Shown here one piece after another: positions 55,847 to 64,000 of a stretch of DNA of 64,000 nucleotides. The notes below the pieces were generated by a model. That model made no database searches, had not been told where the DNA came from, and worked only from the letters and a program-made list of their open reading frames with translations. This DNA is from Flavobacterium sp. MC2016-06. Its GTDB lineage: Bacteria > Bacteroidota > Bacteroidia > Flavobacteriales > Flavobacteriaceae. The position numbers and the translations under genes were made by a program. The stretch spans positions 444,675 through 508,674 of the forward strand of contig NZ_WMID02000001.1 in NCBI RefSeq assembly GCF_009711165.2, in the 5' to 3' direction. The stretch's first letter is position 1. Every line of letters begins with the position of its first letter.

Positions 55847-56380
55847 TCATAAATCAATTTTATCAGAAATTGCTTCAAAATCATACCTATTTTTCCATTT
55901 TTGTTGAAGAGTTTCGTCTTTAATAAATGTAATTCTCGATTTAAAATCACTTAAAATTCCATTAGAAACAATAAAATTTATGGCTTGCTCAAACGAATTC
56001 AACATACTTTTGTAGAATAATTCCTGCTTAATTAGATTTTGGGAAGAATAAGTCTGTGCAATTTCGATATTATAAAGCATAATATCGGCAATGACAAAAG
56101 GATCAACACCAAGCGAAATAAAATGTTTGATATATTTCTGCGCTACAGAACGTCTTAATTTTGCTTTTGGACGCCATTTTGCTCCCGGCTTTTTTATAGG
56201 GAAATATTCGTGCGATATCTTGACTTTGCATTCCTGCAGTAATTTGTCTTCTTTTGGGTTAAAAGCAAAGTCGTAATATACTTTTACGGGGCTAAACTTT
56301 TCGTACAATTCGATAATTTGTTCTTCGAGCTGCTCTTTGCTTAATTCTGCTAAATATTTTTTTAAATCGCGTTTACTCAT
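55847..56380 (-). CDS. DUF6155-like protein
   Basis: 177 residues from the ATG at 56380; an in-frame TTG two codons upstream is less likely. The opening SKRDLKKYLAELSKEQLEEQ then IIELYEKFSPVKVYYDF matches my recollection of the DUF6155 family. KISHEYFPIKKPGAKWRPKAKLRRSV is a basic segment that might bind nucleic acid. It is soluble, with no signal peptide. It precedes the RadD-like helicase by 108 nt on the same strand; a shared function is possible but not shown. Confidence 0.7.
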   Translation of the reverse strand: MSKRDLKKYLAELSKEQLEEQIIELYEKFSPVKVYYDFAFNPKEDKLLQECKVKISHEYFPIKKPGAKWRPKAKLRRSVAQKYIKHFISLGVDPFVIADIMLYNIEIAQTYSSQNLIKQELFYKSMLNSFEQAINFIVSNGILSDFKSRITFIKDETLQQKWKNRYDFEAISDKIDL

Positions 56381-56449
56381 TATCAAAGTTTAAGATTACA
56401 AAAGTAAATTACTTTCTCGATACATGCCTTAAAAACCAAGGATAATACT

Positions 56450-56457
56450 TAATTTTG
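56450..56457 (+). promoter_or_regulatory. Predicted -7 box for the DUF3817-mscS operon
   Basis: TAATTTTG (TAnnTTTG), 26 nt upstream of the ATG. Confidence 0.5.
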
Positions 56458-56483
56458 CCCTTATAAACACAAAAAATAGATAC

Positions 56484-56771
56484 ATGCTCAAGATTTTTAA
56501 GGTTACCGCAATTTTAGAAGGAATTTCGTATTTAGTATTATTTGCTAATATGTTGATTATTAAATCAAACAACCCAGAACTTTATCATACGATATTACGC
56601 CCGTTAGGAATGACACACGGTGTTTTATTTATCGGATATATTGTATTGGCTTTTTTATTGAGAAAATCTGAAAATTGGGATTTAAAAACTTTCGGAATCA
56701 TTTTAATTGCTTCTCTTATTCCTTTTGGAACATTTTATATTGAGAAAAAATATTTAGAGCATAATGCATAG
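56484..56771 (+). CDS. DUF3817 small membrane protein
   Basis: 95 residues with three membrane helices. The N-terminus FKVTAILEGISYLVLFANML and the middle RPLGMTHGVLFIGYIVLA are the hallmarks of DUF3817, a family often attached to transporters. Its last 8 nt overlap the start of the MscS-family gene, so the two are translated together. Function unknown. Confidence 0.85.
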   Translation: MLKIFKVTAILEGISYLVLFANMLIIKSNNPELYHTILRPLGMTHGVLFIGYIVLAFLLRKSENWDLKTFGIILIASLIPFGTFYIEKKYLEHNA

Positions 56772-58020
56772 CCTTTTGGATAAAATATTTAACTTTTTAT
56801 ATCCGATTTTTAGAAATTGGGGAATGAGCCGCAACTTTGCGTCTTATACCAGTCTAATTTTTAATATAGCCCTTTTAGTGGCTTTAGCTTATATTATCTA
56901 TTACATTGCCAAATTTCTTTTAGTAACGTTAACGGCAATTTTTGCGCAGCGTACTAAAACTAAGTTTGACGATTACTTAATTCAGAATAAAACAACGCGA
57001 TATACTGCTTATTTAATTCCGTTTTTCTTTATTTATAAAGCTGTTCCAGTAATTTTAGATAAATACGAATATTGGGAATTGATTTTCGGAAAAATAGTTG
57101 GTGTTTATATTGTTTTATTAGGATTATGGATCGTACGAACGATTTTTAATTCGTTACGCGATTATTTAAAACAAAAACCAGAATACAGCGATAAACCTAT
57201 TGACAGTTTTGTTCAGGTTATTATGATTGTGCTTTGGATTTTTGGAGTTGCCATTATTATTTCGAAATTATTTGGAATAAAACAAGGTGAACTTTTAACT
57301 ATTTTAGGAACACTTTCGGCGATTATTATCTTGATTTTCAGAGATACTATTTTAGGATTTGTTTCGAGTGTTCAGGTTGCGATAAACGACATGGTTCGTA
57401 TTGGCGACTGGATTACGATGGATAAATTTGGTGCTGATGGCGATGTTATCGAAATTAATTTAACGACTGTAAAGGTTCGAAATTTTGACAATACAATTAC
57501 CACGATTCCAACGTATGCCTTAAGTTCAGATTCTTTTCAGAACTGGCGCGGGATGCAGAAATCTGATGGAAGACGTATAAAAAGACACATTTTAATAAAA
57601 AGCAGCAGTATTCGCTTTTTGAATGATGAAGATTTAAATCAGATGAAAAAAGTGCAGCTGATCACTTCTTATATCGATTCAAGACAGGCTGAAATTGAAA
57701 AATACAACGATTTACATGGTATTGACAAAACGTTTGCTTTAAACGGACGTAATATGACGAATCTTGGTTTGTTTAGAAAATACATCATGCAGTATTTAAT
57801 AGATCATCCGGGTTTAAACAAAAACATGCACATGATGTGTCGTCAGTTACAATCGACTGCGCACGGTGTTCCTTTAGAAATTTATGTTTTCTCGAGTGAT
57901 AAACGCTGGGCGAATTACGAATATATCATGGCCGATATTTTTGACCATGTGATGGCTTCTGTAGAATATTTTGATCTTGAAATATTCGAATTAGCTTCGC
58001 AGATTGGTCGTTTGGATTAA
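56764..58020 (+). CDS. MscS-family mechanosensitive channel, YbdG-like
   Basis: 418 residues; length and layout match E. coli YbdG (415). Four or five N-terminal membrane helices lead to the pore-lining helix (LLTILGTLSAIIILIFRDTI then LGFVSSVQ), followed by the beta domain (NDMVRIGDWITMDKFGADGD then VIEINLTTVKVRNFDNT) and a soluble C-terminal domain ending ELASQIGRLD. It would open under membrane tension to protect against osmotic downshock. It overlaps the DUF3817 gene by 8 nt and is followed by two copies of an AACCATATAAG repeat. Confidence 0.9.
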   Translation: MHSLLDKIFNFLYPIFRNWGMSRNFASYTSLIFNIALLVALAYIIYYIAKFLLVTLTAIFAQRTKTKFDDYLIQNKTTRYTAYLIPFFFIYKAVPVILDKYEYWELIFGKIVGVYIVLLGLWIVRTIFNSLRDYLKQKPEYSDKPIDSFVQVIMIVLWIFGVAIIISKLFGIKQGELLTILGTLSAIIILIFRDTILGFVSSVQVAINDMVRIGDWITMDKFGADGDVIEINLTTVKVRNFDNTITTIPTYALSSDSFQNWRGMQKSDGRRIKRHILIKSSSIRFLNDEDLNQMKKVQLITSYIDSRQAEIEKYNDLHGIDKTFALNGRNMTNLGLFRKYIMQYLIDHPGLNKNMHMMCRQLQSTAHGVPLEIYVFSSDKRWANYEYIMADIFDHVMASVEYFDLEIFELASQIGRLD

Positions 58021-58027
58021 GTTTTTA

Positions 58028-58093
58028 AACCATATAAGTTATATGAGTTCATTTTAGGTAATACTTAAATTATCTTATATAACTTATATGGTT
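58028..58093. repeat. AACCATATAAG inverted repeat, copy 1
   Basis: 66 nt; arms AACCATATAAGTTATAT and ATATAACTTATATGGTT enclose a shared middle with TTCATTTTAGG and CTTAAATTATC. Confidence 0.85.
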
Positions 58094-58120
58094 AAATTTT
58101 TATAATGATAGAATATTTTT

Positions 58121-58177
58121 AACCATATAAGTTCATTTTAGGCAAAACTTAAATTATCTTATATAACTTATATGGTT
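58121..58177. repeat. AACCATATAAG inverted repeat, copy 2 (shorter left arm)
   Basis: 57 nt; like copy 1 but lacking the inner part of the left arm. Its last base is the last base of the adjacent lipoprotein stop codon. Confidence 0.85.
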
Positions 58178-58617
58178 CAATTTTTATTTTTTATTTCTTC
58201 AAAAACATATTCAGATTTGGTGTAATCTATAGGCACGCCGGGAACAAAGCAAGGAAGATTAAAATAGGTTCCGATGACTCCATTTCCTAGAATTAATTTC
58301 TTTTCTTTTTTCAGTAAAGCCAGCGGAATTCTTTTCCAGCTGCCACCAGAAGTGATATAATGATAATCACCTCGCAGTGTATCGCCTCTTAGATCACCTC
58401 TTACATCACCAGAATCCTTCCCTATTTCATAATATGAAATTTCATATCGGCCATAAAAGCGTTTATCGCTAATGTGTATATCTAAAACAGCCGTGTCTTT
58501 ACCATTTACAGCACGATATACGGCACTTCGATACGTATCTTTTCCTTCTTTAGAATTACAAGAAAATAATAGAATGAAAAGAGATAATAGAAAAATAAGT
58601 TTAGAGACTTTTATCAT
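58177..58617 (-). CDS. Small lipoprotein, unknown function
   Basis: 146 residues from the ATG at 58617. A longer frame to 58662 runs into the upstream repeat and is rejected, since MIKVSKLIFLLSLFILLFSC is a complete lipoprotein signal (lipidated Cys20). The mature part has SKRFYGRYEISYYEIGKDSG and GDVRGDLRGDTLRGDYHYI, a tandem GDxRGD-like repeat, suggesting a small beta-barrel similar to lipocalin-like domains. It is flanked by repeat copies on both sides (58121-58177 and 58631-58696). No family recognised. Confidence 0.65.
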   Translation of the reverse strand: MIKVSKLIFLLSLFILLFSCNSKEGKDTYRSAVYRAVNGKDTAVLDIHISDKRFYGRYEISYYEIGKDSGDVRGDLRGDTLRGDYHYITSGGSWKRIPLALLKKEKKLILGNGVIGTYFNLPCFVPGVPIDYTKSEYVFEEIKNKN

Positions 58618-58630
58618 AAAGATTTTTTTT

Positions 58631-58696
58631 AACCATATAAGTGATATAAGTTCATTTAACACAAAGCTTAAATTATCTTATATCACTTATATGGTT
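58631..58696. repeat. AACCATATAAG inverted repeat, copy 3
   Basis: 66 nt; arms AACCATATAAGTGATATAAG and TTATATCACTTATATGGTT. Arm changes are compensated (AGTGAT/ATCACT here against AGTTAT/ATAACT in copy 1). Confidence 0.85.
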
Positions 58697-58705
58697 TATT
58701 TAAAG

Positions 58706-59089
58706 TTACAATCTGTCTTTTACAAATTCTATCTGCGTTTTTCCGTGTGCTTTTGGTTTACCGCTTTCATCAAGGTTAACCATTGTAGTTTCGTCGATTG
58801 TGATGATTATTTCGCGGGTCATCATGTTTCTTACGGCACATTTTAAAATAAGAGAAGTATTTCCAAATTTCACGACATCAATTCCAATTTCAACAATATC
58901 ACCTTGTCTGGCTGAACTTTGAAAATTGATTGCAGACATATGCTTCGTAACCACTCTTTGATTTTCTAATTGAATGATGCTGTAAAGCGCCAATTCTTCA
59001 TCAATCCAAGCTAATAATTGTCCGCCAAATAAAGTTCCGTTCGGATTTAGGTCTTCGGGTTTAACCCACTTTCTGGTATGAAATCTCAT
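58706..59089 (-). CDS. Acyl-CoA thioesterase, hotdog fold (YciA-like)
   Basis: 127 residues, single hotdog domain. KWVKPEDLNPNGTLFGGQLL then AWIDE has the catalytic/structural motif of the acyl-CoA thioester hydrolase family (Asn..GGxxxxWxDE), and AINFQSSARQGDIVEIGIDV and VNLDESGKPKAHGK follow in usual order. It would hydrolyse acyl-CoA in the cytoplasm. A repeat copy lies 9 nt beyond its stop codon. Confidence 0.9.
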   Translation of the reverse strand: MRFHTRKWVKPEDLNPNGTLFGGQLLAWIDEELALYSIIQLENQRVVTKHMSAINFQSSARQGDIVEIGIDVVKFGNTSLILKCAVRNMMTREIIITIDETTMVNLDESGKPKAHGKTQIEFVKDRL

Positions 59090-59156
59090 GATATTAATTT
59101 ATTAAAACAAAATGTATTATTTGTACAGGAATTTTTTTTAAATTTAAAGAAAAAAC

Positions 59157-59561
59157 ATGGCAGATAGAGACACTTTTTTAAAAGAATTTAGAGGCGAAAC
59201 TTTAGGAACTGTAAGTGCTCAATCTTCTCCTGATGAGCTATTTCAAAATCAGACGATTAGGCCTATTTTAAAACTTCAGAACGACCTTTTTATCGCAGTT
59301 TTTATTAATTATGTCAATAAAAACAAAGCCGATTTTTATTCGTATACCGTAGAAAAGAAAATCCAGACCATTGAAAATTCAATTCAGAAAGATATTAAAT
59401 TCAGAAATTCTCTAAAAGGAATTGTAATGGCACTTTTTACTATTGAAGAATACGATACTTATATTCAGAATTCGTCGAGCTTAAACAAGCGTATGATGAA
59501 TTTATTAATTGATCGATTGAAAAGCCAAGTACAGTTGTTTGAATTTGAGAATAATAATTAG
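59157..59561 (+). CDS. Conserved hypothetical protein
   Basis: 134 residues, soluble, with no signal peptide. The opening FLKEFRGETLGTVSAQSSPD then ELFQNQTIRPILKLQN and a helical C-terminal half (YSYTVEKKIQTIENSIQKDI) look like a real folded protein. I recall similar flavobacterial proteins but cannot attach a function. It is divergent from the thioesterase and is followed 6 nt later by another small gene. Confidence 0.6.
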   Translation: MADRDTFLKEFRGETLGTVSAQSSPDELFQNQTIRPILKLQNDLFIAVFINYVNKNKADFYSYTVEKKIQTIENSIQKDIKFRNSLKGIVMALFTIEEYDTYIQNSSSLNKRMMNLLIDRLKSQVQLFEFENNN

Positions 59562-59567
59562 GAAGTA

Positions 59568-60032
59568 GTGAAAATTCAAATTGAAGAAGGTAAAAATCAT
59601 AGTTTATATGCTTACAAAGATGATGAATTGTTGTTTTATTCTACAATTAAATTTTATTGGAATAAGAGAATAATTAAAATCTTCGATAAAAATAATGAGT
59701 TGATTTTAGAGGTGAAAAGTAAAATGATATTTTGTGAAGCTAAATATTCGTTTTTATTTCAAAATGAAGATTTAGCAAAAAATATTATGAAAATTAATTG
59801 TGACGAGATTCATTTTGGTGAGAATCAATATTTGAATAGGAAAAAAGATGATTTTTTTTCACTCAATTTAAATGGTTCTTATTTTTTGAAAGAAATTAAA
59901 ATTGGAGAAATTAAACAGAAATGGTGGCGTTCTAAGAAGAAAATTTTGTTAGATTTAGGTAATAATGAAAATTTAAAATTTTTAGAATATATTATAGTTC
60001 ATATTCTGGTTGTAAATACAGACGATGATTGA
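59568..60032 (+). CDS. Hypothetical protein with GTG start
   Basis: 154 residues. The frame opens with GTG at 59568, 6 nt after the preceding stop; the next in-frame ATG (about residue 53) would lose a third of the protein. The body is Lys/Asn/Phe-rich with alternating hydrophobic strands (LLFYSTIKFYWNKRIIKIFD, FFSLNLNGSYFLKEIKIGEI), suggesting a beta-sheet protein. Its base use is more AT-rich than its neighbours, which may point to rapid evolution or transfer. No family recognised. A REP-like element and a terminator follow. Confidence 0.5.
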   Translation: MKIQIEEGKNHSLYAYKDDELLFYSTIKFYWNKRIIKIFDKNNELILEVKSKMIFCEAKYSFLFQNEDLAKNIMKINCDEIHFGENQYLNRKKDDFFSLNLNGSYFLKEIKIGEIKQKWWRSKKKILLDLGNNENLKFLEYIIVHILVVNTDDD

Positions 60033-60038
60033 GAAAAA

Positions 60039-60060
60039 TCCTTCGACTTCGCTCAGGATG
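60039..60060. repeat. ATCCTTCGACTTCGCTCAGG REP-like element
   Basis: Outer arms ATCCT/AGGAT enclose TTCGACTTCGCTC. The same centre occurs at 54113-54132 with arms CGCT/AGCG, so arms vary in a compensated manner. Confidence 0.7.
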
Positions 60061-60070
60061 ATATAATGAT

Positions 60071-60116
60071 AAAAAGAAAAGCTGTTTCACGAATCATGAA
60101 ACAGCTTTTCTTTTTT
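60071..60116. terminator. Bidirectional terminator before the DUF885 gene
   Basis: A 19-bp perfect stem (60071-60089, 60097-60115) with A-rich and T-rich ends, between convergent genes. Confidence 0.88.
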
Positions 60117-60133
60117 ATAACATTTGATATTTT

Positions 60134-61870
60134 TTACTCTTTAGACAACATCAATTCTTTAATGTATTTTACTGGAGCACTACCAAAACTCAAGAATTTT
60201 TCGTGGAATTTTTTCAAGTCAAAGTCCTTACCTTGTTGCTTTTTAAGTTCTTCTCTTAAATTATAAATTTCAGTGTAGCCTGTAAAGTATGAACACAATT
60301 GTACTTGAGATAAAGTAACACGTTTCCATTTTCCGTCAGCTTCTGCTTGCTGCTGAAAAGCTTCTTTGGTAAGCAAATCTAATGCTGCTTCTTTAGACAT
60401 GTTTTTAGTATGAACGCTGATATCTAAAATAGTGTTGCAAGTCGTTCTTAAATTCCACTTATAGTACATCAACCACATTTCATCAGAATTTTTGTAACCA
60501 CTTTCCAACATCATTTTTTCAGCATAAACAGCCCAGCCTTCAACCATTGCGCCATTTCCTAAAATAGATTTTATAATACTTGGCGATTGATTGCTGTAAA
60601 CCAATTGGGTATAATGTCCCGGAATTGCTTCGTGAATGTTTAAGATCTGTAGAATATAATTGTTGTATTCGCGTAAATAACTTTCAGCGTTTTCTGCAGT
60701 CCAGCCAGACATACTTCCAACATTATAATACGTGTTTCCGTTTTTATCATAAGGTCCGGGTGCAGAAATAGAAGCTCCTGCAACTCCCGCCATATAAGCA
60801 GGTTCTTTACGAACAACTAAAGGTTTTGATGGATCGATGTATAATAAATCTTTAGCTTTTACATAAGCTGTCAATTCTGGAATTTGTTTCTCAATTTCTG
60901 ATTGAAATTTTTCTGGCGTTGTATGCTGTAACGAGATTTTATCAATAACTTGTTTGATTAAATCTAATTTATCTGCTGGTTTAGGATCAGTTCCTTTGTA
61001 TTTTGTCCAAAGTTTATCAGCCAGAACAAACATTTTATCATGAAGGTCTTTTTTATGGTCAACAGCTATTTTGTAAATCTCATCGGCACTATAACCTGAT
61101 TGAATATCAAAATTGAATTTTTTAGCATAAAGTGCAGCTCCTAATCTAAAAGAACGAGGTGTTTTGTTTTGCAGTTTTTTTAGCCAATCTGCATAATCTG
61201 CAATTGCTTTTACTGAGACTTTTGCTTTATCCAGCATTTCTTTTTTCTCAACATCAGACAATTTACTTTTTTCTAAAGCAGTACTTAAATCTCCCTCAAA
61301 AACAGACGATCCGCCTAAGTTTTGTGCAATGGCAAGTTCTGTATGTTCTACAGTTGGGTTTTTAATATTCTTTTTGGCTGCTTCATAATAAGCTGGAATT
61401 CCGTTCATCTTGGTATTAAAAGCACGTAAACGAACTTCTAATGAATCGTAATTTCCGTTTAAGATTTCTGCAAAAGAACCACAGACATTATATTCAGAAG
61501 GATTCCACTCAGAAGATTTTAATTCTTTAATGCTGAAAATGGCAGCTTCCAGTTGGTTTTTTATCATATAAAAATCTGTTTTATTCTTATCTGATAATTC
61601 TTCAACGCTATATTGTTTTAAAGAATCTAACTGAGCATTTGCAAAATCAAGCTGTTTTTTATCTGCTGCTGCATCTGGAATTATTAAGACATTATCAAAT
61701 TTATGATAACCAGCGCCAGAAGCCCATCCTGGATTTATTTCCCACAATGCGGTTACAAAACCATCTTTATAGTGATCAAATTTTTTGTCTAAAGCTTCTG
61801 AAGTTTTTGCACTCTTATTACAGGAAAACAGTAATGTGGCTGTACAAATAGAAATAAACAGTTTTTTCAT
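60134..61870 (-). CDS. DUF885 lipoprotein (putative metal-dependent peptidase)
   Basis: 578 residues. The lipoprotein signal ends at ICTATLLFSC-NKS (Cys17). DUF885 hallmarks are EPAYMAGVAGASISAPGPYD, ESYLREYNNYILQILNIHEA and the HEAIPGH motif with His413, Glu414 and His419, followed by GNGAMVEGWAVYAEKMMLE, where Glu is the probable third metal ligand. The family behaves like M32-type carboxypeptidases by fold; activity here is inferred. It is anchored in an envelope membrane and shares a terminator with the hypothetical gene facing it. It follows the E1 gene on the minus strand by about 50 nt. Confidence 0.88.
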   Translation of the reverse strand: MKKLFISICTATLLFSCNKSAKTSEALDKKFDHYKDGFVTALWEINPGWASGAGYHKFDNVLIIPDAAADKKQLDFANAQLDSLKQYSVEELSDKNKTDFYMIKNQLEAAIFSIKELKSSEWNPSEYNVCGSFAEILNGNYDSLEVRLRAFNTKMNGIPAYYEAAKKNIKNPTVEHTELAIAQNLGGSSVFEGDLSTALEKSKLSDVEKKEMLDKAKVSVKAIADYADWLKKLQNKTPRSFRLGAALYAKKFNFDIQSGYSADEIYKIAVDHKKDLHDKMFVLADKLWTKYKGTDPKPADKLDLIKQVIDKISLQHTTPEKFQSEIEKQIPELTAYVKAKDLLYIDPSKPLVVRKEPAYMAGVAGASISAPGPYDKNGNTYYNVGSMSGWTAENAESYLREYNNYILQILNIHEAIPGHYTQLVYSNQSPSIIKSILGNGAMVEGWAVYAEKMMLESGYKNSDEMWLMYYKWNLRTTCNTILDISVHTKNMSKEAALDLLTKEAFQQQAEADGKWKRVTLSQVQLCSYFTGYTEIYNLREELKKQQGKDFDLKKFHEKFLSFGSAPVKYIKELMLSKE

Positions 61871-61919
61871 AAAATTTTATTTGTTTTTGGATTTGAGGTA
61901 TTATAGCTGGAGTTATTTT

Positions 61920-63896
61920 TTAATATTTTAAAAGATCAAGCAAAGCAGTTTCAAAACGGCCTTTTGGTAAAAATTGATCTTCTAATGCTTTTGTAAACGG
62001 AATTGGCGATTCTAAACTGGCAACTCTTTTTACTGGTGCATCAAGATATTCAAAACATTCTTCCATAATTAAAGCAGAAATATCGCTGGCAATACCGCCA
62101 AATAAAGTATCTTCTTGATATATAATCGCTTTTCCAGTCTTTTTAACCGATGCAAAAATAGTTTCGGTATCTAAAGGCTGCAATGTTCTTAAATCGATTA
62201 AATCGGCTTGGATTTCTGGATTTGCCGCCAAAGTTTCTAAAGCCCAATGTACAGGAGCTCCAAAAGTTATTATCGTTACTGCATTTCCTTCTTTTAATAA
62301 AGCAGCTTTTCCTAACGGAATCGTATAATAATCGGCAGGAACATCTTGATAAACGCTTCGATACAATTGTTTATGTTCAAAAAACAATACTGGATTTGGG
62401 TCGTTTATAGAGGAATTTAATAATCCTTTTGCATCATAAGGGAAAGCTGGATAAACAACCTTAAGACCTGGTGTTTTGGTAAACCAAGCTTCATTAGTCT
62501 GGGAGTGAAATGGCCCGGCCTGAGTCCCACCGCCACAAGGCATACGAACCACAACATCGGCTTTTTCGCCCCAGCGGTAATGTGATTTTGCTAATAAATT
62601 TACAATCGGATTAAAACCTGTCGAAACAAAATCAGCAAACTGCATTTCTACAATAGCTTTAAAGCCATTAATAGACAATCCCATTCCGGCAGAAACAACT
62701 GCACTCTCGCAGATTGGTGTATTACGCACACGGTTTTTTCCAAATAAATCAACAAAACCTTCAGTGATTTTAAAAGCACCGCCGTATTCTGCAATATCTT
62801 GCCCCATAATCACCAAGTTTTCATGGCGTTCCATAGACTGCTTTAAACCACTGCTAATAGCATCAATAAAACGAATATTTTCAGAAGTTTGAGTTGGGCT
62901 AACTTCTTCATATGTAAAAGGTTTGTATACGTCGTCTAATTCGCCGCTGTAAGTAGGAATAATTTCTGGTTCGGCATTAGCAAGCGCTAGATTTTCATCA
63001 ATTTCTTGTTTAATCAAATCTCTCAATTCAACATCATATTCCTCTTTAAGAATTCCTTGATTTAGCAGATAGGTTTTAAAATTCTCAACAGGATCTCTTA
63101 GCGCCCATTCTTTCATTAATTCTTCTGGAACATATTTTGTACCGCTGGCCTCTTCGTGGCCGCGCATTCTAAAAGTTTTAAATTCTAATAAAACAGGATG
63201 TGGGTTTTCCTGCATTTCAGCTTTAAGCTTTGTTATTTTGTTGTAAATCTCAACAATATTATTTCCATCAATAATATAACTTTCAATGCCATAACCAATT
63301 CCTTTATCGGCCAAGTTTTCGCAAAGATATTGCTCGTTAGTAGGAGTCGAAAGCCCATAACCATTGTTTTCTATAATAAACATTACAGGTAACTGCCAAA
63401 CTGCCGCTATATTAAGAGCTTCGTGAAAATCACCTTCACTTGTAGCACCTTCGCCTGTAAAAACAGCTGTAACTTTTTTATTTTTTTTAAGTTTATCAGC
63501 CAAAGCAATTCCGTCTGCGATCCCCAATTGAGGTCCGAGGTGAGAAATCATTCCAATAATATTATATTTCTGAGTTCCAAAATGAAAACTGCGGTCTCTT
63601 CCTTTTGTAAAACCGCTTGCTTTTCCCTGCCATTGCGAAAAAAGTCTGTGTAATGGAATATTTCTAGAGGTAAAAACACCTAAGTTTCGGTGCATTGGTA
63701 ATATGTATTCATAATTATCTAAAGCAGCCGTAACTCCTACCGAAATGGCTTCCTGCCCTATTCCAGAGAACCATTTTGATACTTTACCTTGTCGAATCAA
63801 GATTAGCATCTTATCTTCGATCATGCGGGGTTTCAGGATTTTTTTATATAAATCTAATAATTGTGAATCAGTTAAGTCTTGTCTGTAAAAGATCAT
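61920..63896 (-). CDS. 2-oxoacid dehydrogenase E1, fused alpha and beta subunits (branched-chain type)
   Basis: 658 residues from ATG 63896; a frame extension to 63947 runs through the promoter region and is rejected. The N-terminal half is the alpha subunit (about 1-325) with the ThDP-binding VFTGEGATSEGDFHEALNIA and IENNGYGLSTPT. The C-terminal half is the beta subunit (about 345-658) with IMGQDIAEYGGAFKITEGFV, MQFADFVSTGFNPIVNLLAK, VRMPCGGGTQAGPFHSQ and YQEDTLFGG. It decarboxylates a branched-chain 2-oxoacid or pyruvate-like substrate and loads the acyl group on an E2 lipoate. E2 and E3 genes are not in the window. Confidence 0.92.
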   Translation of the reverse strand: MIFYRQDLTDSQLLDLYKKILKPRMIEDKMLILIRQGKVSKWFSGIGQEAISVGVTAALDNYEYILPMHRNLGVFTSRNIPLHRLFSQWQGKASGFTKGRDRSFHFGTQKYNIIGMISHLGPQLGIADGIALADKLKKNKKVTAVFTGEGATSEGDFHEALNIAAVWQLPVMFIIENNGYGLSTPTNEQYLCENLADKGIGYGIESYIIDGNNIVEIYNKITKLKAEMQENPHPVLLEFKTFRMRGHEEASGTKYVPEELMKEWALRDPVENFKTYLLNQGILKEEYDVELRDLIKQEIDENLALANAEPEIIPTYSGELDDVYKPFTYEEVSPTQTSENIRFIDAISSGLKQSMERHENLVIMGQDIAEYGGAFKITEGFVDLFGKNRVRNTPICESAVVSAGMGLSINGFKAIVEMQFADFVSTGFNPIVNLLAKSHYRWGEKADVVVRMPCGGGTQAGPFHSQTNEAWFTKTPGLKVVYPAFPYDAKGLLNSSINDPNPVLFFEHKQLYRSVYQDVPADYYTIPLGKAALLKEGNAVTIITFGAPVHWALETLAANPEIQADLIDLRTLQPLDTETIFASVKKTGKAIIYQEDTLFGGIASDISALIMEECFEYLDAPVKRVASLESPIPFTKALEDQFLPKGRFETALLDLLKY

Positions 63897-63916
63897 TTTG
63901 GTTGTTTTTTTGTTTT

Positions 63917-63924
63917 CAAATATA
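63917..63924 (-). promoter_or_regulatory. Predicted -7 box for the E1 gene
   Basis: The minus strand reads TATATTTG, 20 nt upstream of the ATG at 63896. Confidence 0.5.
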
Positions 63925-64000
63925 TAAAAATATAACAATTTTAACATTAATTGTTATAAAAAATTAAAATTTGAATCTTATTAATTAGGTTGAATAAAAA

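Noticed and set aside
54200..56380. Helicase plus DUF6155 as an anti-phage defence pair
   Set aside because: The helicase looks like a RadD-type repair protein, the two genes are 108 nt apart, and no nuclease, methylase, or other defence gene is present.
58472..58846. 124-codon plus-strand ORF across the lipoprotein start, repeat copy 3 and thioesterase end
   Set aside because: It runs through a hairpin repeat and is antisense to two better-supported genes.

Overview
The window is about 64 kb of chromosome from a low-GC Gram-negative Bacteroidota, most likely Flavobacterium or a close relative. The grounds are a SusC/SusD pair, many lipoproteins with Bacteroidota-style signal peptides, lack of Shine-Dalgarno sequences, a recurring -7 box TAnnTTTG upstream of isolated genes, and AT-rich spacers filled with palindromic repeats. 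I see no rRNA, tRNA, transposase, phage gene or CRISPR array.

Layout. 1-4.3 kb: end of a SusC/SusD locus with a HExxH lipoprotein and a DUF4302 lipoprotein (peptide or metal uptake seems likelier than glycan). 4.3-5.3 kb: a small membrane protein and an orphan GG-leader peptide. 5.5-14 kb: fabG, a VWA membrane protein, a LysR regulator with a YeiH-type transporter, a secreted protein, a GH5 lipoprotein and an S1/P1-like zinc hydrolase. 14-14.5 kb: a gene-free repeat tract. 14.6-18.9 kb: an LTA-synthase-type sulfatase divergent from an OmpR/HK two-component system. 19.0-27.5 kb: a complete histidine operon, hisGDCB-(NTF2-like)-HAFIE, preceded by a His-rich leader peptide and attenuator. 27.6-33.2 kb: two secreted proteins, two tandem M1 peptidases and a second GG-leader peptide. 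33.3-43.3 kb: a helical protein divergent from leuAB, then an Ile/Val-rich leader peptide and attenuator in front of ilvDBNC. 43.7-48.3 kb: acs, convergent with a cNMP-CBS-nucleotidyltransferase protein and a DnaQ-fold protein. 48.8-64 kb: mostly housekeeping genes (Bcr/CflA efflux, NDH-2, two helicases, DUF6155, DUF3817, a YbdG-like MscS channel, thioesterase, small unknowns, a DUF885 lipoprotein, and a fused E1 alpha/beta 2-oxoacid dehydrogenase).

Together, the his and leu/ilv blocks supply histidine and branched-chain amino acids. Each of the two attenuators has a short ORF rich in the end-product codons, then a terminator hairpin, and an upstream segment at the end of the short ORF that can pair with the terminator's 5' arm. 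The other striking property is the spacers: every junction in the his operon from hisG-hisD on is 80-180 nt long and almost all carry a different inverted-repeat or homopolymer-like repeat family. Several of these families recur elsewhere in the window.
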